Shown piece by piece: positions 58,862 through 64,000 of a stretch of 64,000 nt of DNA. The first letter of the stretch is position 1. Each line of letters starts with the position of its first letter. Below the pieces are notes generated by a model that saw nothing but the letters and a program-made list of their open reading frames with translations, was not told the origin of the DNA and did no database searches. The stretch covers positions 248,001 to 312,000 of the forward strand of contig JACKEV010000014.1 of assembly GCA_020632795.1 (NCBI GenBank). Direction: 5' to 3'. The DNA is from Alphaproteobacteria bacterium (GTDB lineage Bacteria; Myxococcota_A; UBA796; CAJQPC01). The translations under genes and the position numbers were made by a program.

Positions 58862-60155
58862 TCCCGAACGGCCACCCGCGTCGCCGGACGTGGCCGCGGT
58901 CGCAGAGGAGATGGCCCAGGCGCTCCGACGCACGCCTGGCTTTGTCCTCGTCCCGGTGGAGCTGAACGACCAGGGCGACGCAGACGCGCTGGCCGAGTGC
59001 CTCGACGCAGCGGGGCAACCCGCGGTGGTGTGGGCGCCTCGGGGCGCGGAGTGGCTGAGCCTGGGGACCGAGCTGACCCGCCTGGGGGACCGGCTTCCCC
59101 GCGTGGGCCCCCAGGACGCGCTCGTGCTCTACGGCGAGGCCCCGCTGGATCCCGACCAGATCCGGGGCCTCGGCGCCGTCAACCGGACCCGCGACCGAAT
59201 CATCCGCGCGCTGGACCGGCCGCTGCTCTGGTGCGGGACCCGCAGCTTCCTGACGGCCTGCTGGCGAGCGATGCCGGACCTCTGGTCCGTGCGGAGCCTG
59301 AGCTGGCGTCTGCTGCCGAAGGACGTCCCCGAGCCGAAGCGGGTGGAGGCGCCGTTCCCCCGCAAGGAGGCCCTGGCGGCGTTGTTGAACGAGCTGTTCA
59401 CGACGGACGAGCTGCTGGACCTCCTGGAGACCCTGCCGGAGGGGAGACAGATCGTCGGAGACCTGTTCATGGCAGACGTCTTCAAGAGCCAGATGGCGCG
59501 GGGTGCCGTCGAGGAGCTGGACCAGCGAGGGCTCCTCAACCTGGCGTTCTTCGCCCGGCTGGCCGAGCTGAGGCCCGCCCGGACACCGGAGATCGCGGCG
59601 ATGGGAGGCCCCCGCGTCGCGGGGGGGCTGGAAGCCCACGCCCCGGGGCCGATCGAGACACGATTCGCGGCGCTCCCCGCAGGCTCCACAGCGCCGTCGC
59701 CGAGGAAGATACCGCTCTCTGAGCTGACTCGTGATCCGGGCTCCCGCATCCTCTTGCTGGGACCCGCCGATCCGAGTGAGGCGCTCCCCCCGCTCTGGTC
59801 ACAGCTTGTAGAGACCTCCGATCGTCTCCCCGTGGTCCTCCTCGCGACAGCGCTTGAGGGAGCCTCGGACATCTTCTCTCCCATCACACGGACCTATGGC
59901 GGCATCGTCGGGCTCGCGGTGGTCGACGTCATCGGACGTGGTCGAGCTGTGATCCTGATCGATGAGCTTGATGAAGCGCCCGATCCGGAGGGCGTCGCCC
60001 GGACCATCGAGCGCGTCGCGGCTTCGCTGGGCGACAACGCGGTCGTGGTGGTCAGCCATCGACCCGACATCGCGCAGCGCCTCCCTTCCTTCAAGGTCCA
60101 TGACCTGATCGCCGACCCCACCCCGGCGAACGCCGAGGAGCACGGCGACCCTTAG
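58854..60155 (+). CDS. EAD1-like protein with truncated NACHT-like module
   Basis: 433 residues. The first 160 carry a domain of conflict-system type (LVPVELNDQGDADALAECLD, LVLYGEAPLDPDQIRGLGAVN, NRTRDRIIRALDRPLLWCG, PDLWSVRSLSWRL). Residues about 168-245 resemble effector-associated domain 1 (KEALAALLNELFTTDELLDL, ELDQRGLLNLAFFARLAE). The last 150 are NACHT-like but short: the P-loop position reads ILLLGPADPSEAL with no Lys-Ser/Thr, the Walker B is AVILIDELDEAPD. Effector-associated domains couple sensors to toxic effectors in bacterial conflict systems; the effector may be encoded elsewhere. The GTG start shares eight bases with the upstream gene. Confidence 0.6.
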   Translation: MADPERPPASPDVAAVAEEMAQALRRTPGFVLVPVELNDQGDADALAECLDAAGQPAVVWAPRGAEWLSLGTELTRLGDRLPRVGPQDALVLYGEAPLDPDQIRGLGAVNRTRDRIIRALDRPLLWCGTRSFLTACWRAMPDLWSVRSLSWRLLPKDVPEPKRVEAPFPRKEALAALLNELFTTDELLDLLETLPEGRQIVGDLFMADVFKSQMARGAVEELDQRGLLNLAFFARLAELRPARTPEIAAMGGPRVAGGLEAHAPGPIETRFAALPAGSTAPSPRKIPLSELTRDPGSRILLLGPADPSEALPPLWSQLVETSDRLPVVLLATALEGASDIFSPITRTYGGIVGLAVVDVIGRGRAVILIDELDEAPDPEGVARTIERVAASLGDNAVVVVSHRPDIAQRLPSFKVHDLIADPTPANAEEHGDP

Positions 60156-60197
60156 CGAAAGCCCCCCGCCTCCCCACTGCTTCGGCGGAGGCCCCAC

Positions 60198-61223
60198 ATG
60201 CTCGCCCTGCTCTTCCTCGCCTGTGCGCCCGATCCCACGCCCGAAGACGTCAGCCCCGTGCTGCCCGACGCGCAGGCCACGCCCGTCCAACCCCAGGAGT
60301 CGGAGTTCGACTTCTGGTGGGGGCGCTGGTCGGTGGAGAACCTGGGGCCCAGCGGCGCGCTGTGGGTCAACATCGGCGACGCCGAGGCGCACATCCAGCC
60401 CATCCTGAGCGGGCGGGCCACCCTGGAGCAGTGGGTGGGCACGGTGAACGGCAACAGCCTCAACGGCTTCTCGGTGCGCAGCTTCAACGCCGACGCGCAG
60501 CGCTGGGACCTCAAGCTCAACTGGCCCAACGGCAGCCCGGCGCCGTTCTCCTCGATGGTCGGGACCTTCGAGGACGGCCTGGGCCAGTTCTTCGCCGAGA
60601 ACGTCTCGGGCCAGAGCTACTCGCGCTTCACCTTCTCCGAGGCGCAGGCGGACTCCTGCCAGTGGGACTCGTCCTACACCACCGACGGCGGGGGCCACTG
60701 GACGACCACCTGGATCATGGAATTCAGCCGCCTCGACGACCCCGAGGCGGCCGACGGCGCCACCTTCCCGATCGCGGACCCACCCGAGTCCTCACGCTGC
60801 ACCGACGAGAGCGCCCGCCAGCTCGACGGGCTGGTCGGCGCGTGGTCCGGCACCGTGCGCAGCCTGCGCGCGGACGGGGTCTGGGCCGAGGGCACCACCG
60901 AGGTGGCCGTCTCCAGCATGATCGACGGCTGCGGGCTGCTGCACTTCGCCGACGACACCTGGGCCGACGACTTGTTGAGCCAGAGCTTCGGGGCCATCGC
61001 CCACGCGGGCGCCTGGTACCGAATCGGCGCGACCAGCCTCGACCCGACCCTGCGGACCGCCCGGGGCCTTCTGGACGGGGACACCCTGACCCTGACCGAG
61101 GACGACGCCCTGCGGGAGCGGTGGAGCGGGGTGGGCACGGACACCCTCACCTGGACCCTGGAGACCTCCGCCGACGGAGAGACCTGGGAAGAGATCGTGG
61201 TGCGTGAGCTTCAGCCCCGATGA
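60198..61223 (+). CDS. Lipoprotein with DUF1579-like repeats
   Basis: 341 residues. Signal MLALLFLAC (lipobox). A first calycin-like domain starts at EFDFWWGRWSVENLGPS and a second at LDGLVGAWSGTVRSLRADG; both follow the 'WxGxW' start of DUF1579-like proteins and end in a WDLKLNWPNG or WTLETSADG strand. Cys pairs may be disulphide-linked. Role unknown, possibly binding of a small lipid or a hydrophobic compound. It ends 73 bases before the convergent pilin gene. Confidence 0.7.
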   Translation: MLALLFLACAPDPTPEDVSPVLPDAQATPVQPQESEFDFWWGRWSVENLGPSGALWVNIGDAEAHIQPILSGRATLEQWVGTVNGNSLNGFSVRSFNADAQRWDLKLNWPNGSPAPFSSMVGTFEDGLGQFFAENVSGQSYSRFTFSEAQADSCQWDSSYTTDGGGHWTTTWIMEFSRLDDPEAADGATFPIADPPESSRCTDESARQLDGLVGAWSGTVRSLRADGVWAEGTTEVAVSSMIDGCGLLHFADDTWADDLLSQSFGAIAHAGAWYRIGATSLDPTLRTARGLLDGDTLTLTEDDALRERWSGVGTDTLTWTLETSADGETWEEIVVRELQPR

Positions 61224-61236
61224 AGCAGGATAGTTG

Positions 61237-61258
61237 ATGGGTTGGTCAACCAACCCAT
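61237..61258. terminator. Hairpin between convergent genes
   Basis: ATGGGTTGGT-CA-ACCAACCCAT is a perfect 10-bp inverted repeat with a two-base centre, midway between the ends of the DUF1579-like lipoprotein and the pilin gene. No T run follows on either strand, so it may terminate both ways poorly or act as an attachment-like or binding site. Confidence 0.5.
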
Positions 61259-61296
61259 GAACGGGTGGAGGCCGACGCCGGCGTGAAGCCCGCGCC

Positions 61297-61761
61297 TCAA
61301 TACCGCTGCGGGTAGAGGTCCCGCCAGCCCGGCGTCGTCGAGGCGTCCGAGTAGTAGCGCAGGATCGCGGAGTTGTTGTCGTCGTCGATGTCGCAGGTGG
61401 CGTCCACCCGGAACCAGGCCCCCCCGCCGTAGACACCGGTGGCGTAGGTGCAGCGCACGTCGCCGTCGGGCTTCCAGCCCAGGTCCACCCAGCCGGGCTG
61501 GCCGGTCAGGAAGGGCTTGGGCTGCTTGTTCAGCGGAGATCCCGGGTTGCTGGAGGCGGTGACGAAGGTGTCGAAGGCGCCCGCATAGGCCTGTTGGGCG
61601 GTGGCGATGCCGCTCATGTTGGCCGGGGCCTCGGCCCGCTTGGCCCGGAGCTGCATGTGGTGCCAGCGGGGCAGCGCCGTGGCCGTGAGGATGCCGATGA
61701 TGCCGACGACCAGCATCAGCTCGACGATGGTGAACCCGGCGCGCGGGGAGGGAGGCATCAT
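61297..61761 (-). CDS. Type IV pilin-like protein
   Basis: 154 residues. Class III prepilin signal: MMPPSPRAG then FTIVELMLVVGIIGILTATALP, with cleavage after Gly9 and Glu14 at position 5 of the mature form. The C-terminal head (PNMSGIATAQQAYAG, GWVDLGWKPDGDVRCTYATG, RVDATCDIDDD) has two cysteines and beta strands, like PilA or a minor pilin. The start has GAGGA 7 bases upstream. It is alone here, with no pilus assembly genes nearby; the next upstream gene is a lipoprotein 20 bases away, so they may be co-transcribed. Confidence 0.85.
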   Translation of the reverse strand: MMPPSPRAGFTIVELMLVVGIIGILTATALPRWHHMQLRAKRAEAPANMSGIATAQQAYAGAFDTFVTASSNPGSPLNKQPKPFLTGQPGWVDLGWKPDGDVRCTYATGVYGGGAWFRVDATCDIDDDNNSAILRYYSDASTTPGWRDLYPQRY

Positions 61762-61781
61762 CTTGAGTCCTCGGGGGGCGT

Positions 61782-62441
61782 CTATGGAGAGAGCTCGGAG
61801 AGCAGCGCGTCCAGGTCGTCGGGGTCGACGTAGCCGTAGGCCGCCAGCCGGATCACCAGCTCGTCGTCGAAGACCCACACCCGGGTGGACGTCGTGTCCG
61901 TCCAGTCCTGGCGGATCGTGCCGTCGTCGTCGGTCAGGACCGTGCGCAGTCCGTAGCTGGCCGCCCAGTGGTCAGCGTCTGAGGTCTCGGCAGGGAGCTG
62001 ATCCAGGGCGTCGAGCAGGACCACCGCCGCGACGACCTGGTTGGCGTCGGAGGTGGCCTGGAGCGTGGCCGAGATCTGCTGGAAGGACTGGTCCCAGGCG
62101 CTGCCGATGACCACGACCACCGGGTCACCGTAGGCCGCCCACAGGCTCCAGCGCTCCCCGCGGGTGTCGTAGCCGACCAGGTCGCAGCCCACCGAGCCCA
62201 GCGTCCGCCCGCAGCGGTCGCCGCCCGGGATGCCGGTGTCGGAGGTGTCCCCCGTCTCGCTGGTGTCAGACGTGTCCGAGGTGTCGGCGGTGTCGACCGT
62301 CGAGCCGGTGTCGTCCGACGTCCCGCCGCCGCCGCTGGGGAGCTGGTTGGAGTGCCCCCCGCCGGGGAATCCATCCAGGGGCTCCGTGCACCCGGCGACC
62401 AGCAGGACGAGGCCCATCTTGAGCCAGGAGGTGGTGCTCAT
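61782..62441 (-). CDS. Lipoprotein with thioredoxin-like domain lacking CxxC
   Basis: 219 residues. Signal ends LLVAGC. Residues about 41-70 form a Thr/Asp/Ser-rich linker. The C-terminal half looks like a TlpA/redoxin fold: WSLWAAYGDPVVVVIGSAWDQS, QISATLQATSDANQVVAAVVL, WAASYGLRTVLTDDD, RVWVFDDELVIRLAAYG; at the usual CxxC place stands SAWDQS, so no thiol chemistry is expected. The family is seen in Myxococcota as a thioredoxin-like lipoprotein. Upstream of the pilin gene. Confidence 0.75.
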   Translation of the reverse strand: MSTTSWLKMGLVLLVAGCTEPLDGFPGGGHSNQLPSGGGGTSDDTGSTVDTADTSDTSDTSETGDTSDTGIPGGDRCGRTLGSVGCDLVGYDTRGERWSLWAAYGDPVVVVIGSAWDQSFQQISATLQATSDANQVVAAVVLLDALDQLPAETSDADHWAASYGLRTVLTDDDGTIRQDWTDTTSTRVWVFDDELVIRLAAYGYVDPDDLDALLSELSP

Positions 62442-62472
62442 GGGCGCAATGTAGCACGCCCACCCGGAGGGA

Positions 62473-63216
62473 TCAGTCCACGATTTCGGGGCAGAGCAGG
62501 CCCTGGGGTTCGCCGTCCACCGACCAGCGGACGCAGCGGTCGCAGGCGTCGGAGAAGCCCAGGGTGTGGAGCTGCTGATCGCGCAGCAGCAGCAGCCCGC
62601 TGCTGGGGGCGCCGTCGCAGACCGCGGGGTCCTGGCGCCAGCTCCCCTCTACCGTCCAGGCGCCCTGGGTGGGGCTGAGCACCGTGCCCGTGACGAGCAC
62701 GTCCTGGGCGTCGCCGTCGTGGACCAGGGTCCAGCTCAGGTCGACCAGCAGGGGGTCGGCGAAGGGCTCGGCGTCGGGGTCGCAGAGGGCGTCGCCGCAG
62801 GCCTCGACCCCGCCCAGCGCGGCGGCCAGGTCAAGGCGGGTCCACCGGGCGCTGTCCTCGTCGACGAAGCGCTCGATGGCGCCCTCGGCCCACAGCCGGG
62901 GATCGCCGCGATCGTCCCGCAGCACCAGCCCCTCGATCTCCATCCAGGAGAGGGCGTCGTCCTCGTAGCGCTCGATCGCCCCGTCGTGGGCCGCGCAGGC
63001 CGACCAGGACTCCCGCAGCGCCTCCACCTCGTCGAAGACCGCCGGCTCGCAGTCGCCCTGCCGGACGTCATCCAGCAGCCCGTTCAGGAGGGAGGACGCC
63101 GACTCCGGCACAGACAGGGTGAGCAGGGCCTCCAGGGCAGAGCTGTCGTGAGGCGGCGCCGACTCGGGCTCGGGCGCCGATCCGCAGGCCAACAGCAGCA
63201 CCGGGAGGATCGTCAT
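62473..63216 (-). CDS. Cysteine-rich lipoprotein of unknown function
   Basis: 247 residues from ATG 63216. Signal MTILPVLLLACGS (lipobox). The mature part has about ten cysteines (e.g. GDCEPAVFDEVEALRESWSAC, GVEACGDALCDPDAEPF, SDACDRCVRW), probably disulphide-linked, plus an acidic helical region. No family recognised. An upstream GTG (63219) or a longer start (63261) is possible but would put a non-hydrophobic leader ahead of the signal. It lies 41 bases from the ETF-QO gene stop. Confidence 0.7.
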   Translation of the reverse strand: MTILPVLLLACGSAPEPESAPPHDSSALEALLTLSVPESASSLLNGLLDDVRQGDCEPAVFDEVEALRESWSACAAHDGAIERYEDDALSWMEIEGLVLRDDRGDPRLWAEGAIERFVDEDSARWTRLDLAAALGGVEACGDALCDPDAEPFADPLLVDLSWTLVHDGDAQDVLVTGTVLSPTQGAWTVEGSWRQDPAVCDGAPSSGLLLLRDQQLHTLGFSDACDRCVRWSVDGEPQGLLCPEIVD

Positions 63217-63257
63217 CACCTTATTTTGTAAGGTCCGGACACCCCCGGCGTCAACTG

Positions 63258-64000
63258 TCACAGGATGCCGTACTCGGGGCCGTCGCCGCCCTCGGGGGGG
63301 ACCCAGCGGATGATGTTGTAGGGGTCCCGGATGTCACAGGTCTTGCAGTGGACGCAGTTGGAGAAGTCCACCTGCATCTCCTTGCGGCCGGTGTCCTCGT
63401 TGGGGACCATGTTGTAGACCTGGGCCGGGCAGAAGCGCTCGCAGGGGTTGCCGTACTCCTCGGCGCAGCGGGTCGCGCAGATCTCGGTGTCGTCGATCTT
63501 GAGGTGGCAGGGCTGGTGCTCGTCGTGCTTGGTGCCCGAGAGGTAGACGTCGGTGAGCTTGTCCACCAGGTAGTGGCCGTCGTAGGGCACGTCGTCCCGC
63601 GCCGGCATGCGGTTGGCGGGGTGGACGTGGGAGAGCCGCTCCATGTGGGTGTAGTCGGGCTTCGTGCGCGCGGTCTCGCCGGGGCCGAAGACCTTGTCGA
63701 GCCCGAAGCGCACCGCGCCGCCGACCACGCCGTACTTGGCCATGTGGGCGTGGAAGTTCTTGGTGGGCTCCATCTCGGTGCGGACCCAGGAGGCGTCGAT
63801 GAGCTGCTTGAACAGCGCCATCGCCTCCTCGGAGTTGTCGCCGCTCTTCATGACCTCGAAGGCGGCCTCGGCGGCGAGCATGCCGGACTTCATGGACAGG
63901 TGGATGCCCTTGATGCGCGCGGCGTTGAGGAAGGACGCCGAGTCGCCCACGATCATCGCGCCGGGGGCGTAGAGCTTGGGCATGCAGCCCCAGCCGCCCA
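63258..64000 (-). CDS. Electron transfer flavoprotein-ubiquinone oxidoreductase, C-terminal part (partial)
   Basis: The frame is open to the window end; only the last 247 or so residues are seen (GWGCMPKLYAPGAMIVGDSA onward). FAD-site end, ARIKGIHLSMKSGMLAAEAA, the ubiquinone-binding region, and the 4Fe-4S set ICATRCAEEYGNPCERFCPA then CVHCKTCDIRDPYNIIRW with VPPEGGDGPEYG at the end are close to ETF-QO. It transfers electrons from ETF (fatty-acid and branched amino acid oxidation) to ubiquinone or menaquinone at the inner membrane. The ATG visible inside is not the start; the gene's N-terminus is outside. Confidence 0.9.
   Translation of the reverse strand, partial: GGWGCMPKLYAPGAMIVGDSASFLNAARIKGIHLSMKSGMLAAEAAFEVMKSGDNSEEAMALFKQLIDASWVRTEMEPTKNFHAHMAKYGVVGGAVRFGLDKVFGPGETARTKPDYTHMERLSHVHPANRMPARDDVPYDGHYLVDKLTDVYLSGTKHDEHQPCHLKIDDTEICATRCAEEYGNPCERFCPAQVYNMVPNEDTGRKEMQVDFSNCVHCKTCDIRDPYNIIRWVPPEGGDGPEYGIL

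Noticed and set aside
1..64000. tRNA, rRNA or riboswitch
   Set aside because: No cloverleaf arm or conserved rRNA or riboswitch core was found by eye; a covariance-model scan would be decisive.

Overview
The window is very GC-rich (visibly about 70-75% G+C) and densely coded on both strands. It suggests a Myxococcota (deltaproteobacterial, myxobacteria-like) chromosome. The reasons are two trypsin-like proteases ending in MYXO-CTERM-type tails (Gly-Cys, hydrophobic stretch, Arg cluster), about a dozen short-signal lipoproteins with Asp/Ser/Thr/Glu-Gly-rich linkers, MopE-type and DNDGDG repeat lipoproteins, Ser/Thr kinases fused to AAA/TPR regions, a DUF1592/DUF1552 pair, and an IcmF-type fused mutase. 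No rRNA, tRNA, CRISPR array, insertion sequence or phage module was seen. No gene-free stretch exceeds about 230 bases.

Layout. 1-4252 (minus): the 5' part of a PfaA-like multidomain synthase, preceded by two overlapping histidine ammonia-lyase-like genes, of which one looks active and one has lost its catalytic residues. 4303-10626: a methyltransferase, two large Asp-rich repeat lipoproteins and an outer-membrane-protein-like gene behind a G11 tract. 10755-15241 (minus): FG-GAP lipoprotein, pentaheme cytochrome c and NAD-dependent epimerase, apparently one operon. 15240-18416: alpha/beta hydrolase, zinc-ribbon/TPR protein and RsmB-type rRNA methyltransferase. 18417-27411: a 2370-residue GHKL-ATPase/transglutaminase-like giant diverging from a small unknown gene and an FG-GAP lipoprotein. 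27423-32227: cysteine-less peroxiredoxin homologue, membrane retropepsin-like protease, DnaQ-type exonuclease, WD40-like protein, lipoprotein and GbsR/MarR regulator. 32412-34460: tandem trypsin-like proteases. 34467-40503 (minus): two kinase-AAA-TPR signalling proteins. 40612-44939: a two-gene P-loop ATPase module behind a striking iteron-like inverted repeat, with a low-GC central segment. 44946-50749 (minus): icmF, pseudokinase, metallo-beta-lactamase and a small protein, overlapping end to end. 50977-57514: 2OG-Fe dioxygenase, a lipoprotein methyltransferase, unknowns, DUF4336, and the DUF1592/DUF1552 pair. 57545-60155: a second two-gene ATPase module with an effector-associated-domain-like protein. 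60198-64000: lipoproteins, one type IV pilin and the C-terminal part of ETF-ubiquinone oxidoreductase.

Working together. Several sets are coupled by 1-29 base overlaps or near-abutting ends (the two ammonia-lyases; icmF-pseudokinase-MBL-small protein; DUF1592-DUF1552; both ATPase modules; the two kinases), implying joint expression. IcmF and ETF-QO fit branched-chain acyl-CoA and fatty-acid oxidation. The strongest candidates for undescribed biology are the ammonia-lyase pseudoenzyme pair, the two ATPase modules (resembling NTP-dependent conflict systems) and the GHKL-transglutaminase giant. All calls are by eye from sequence; no database search was run.
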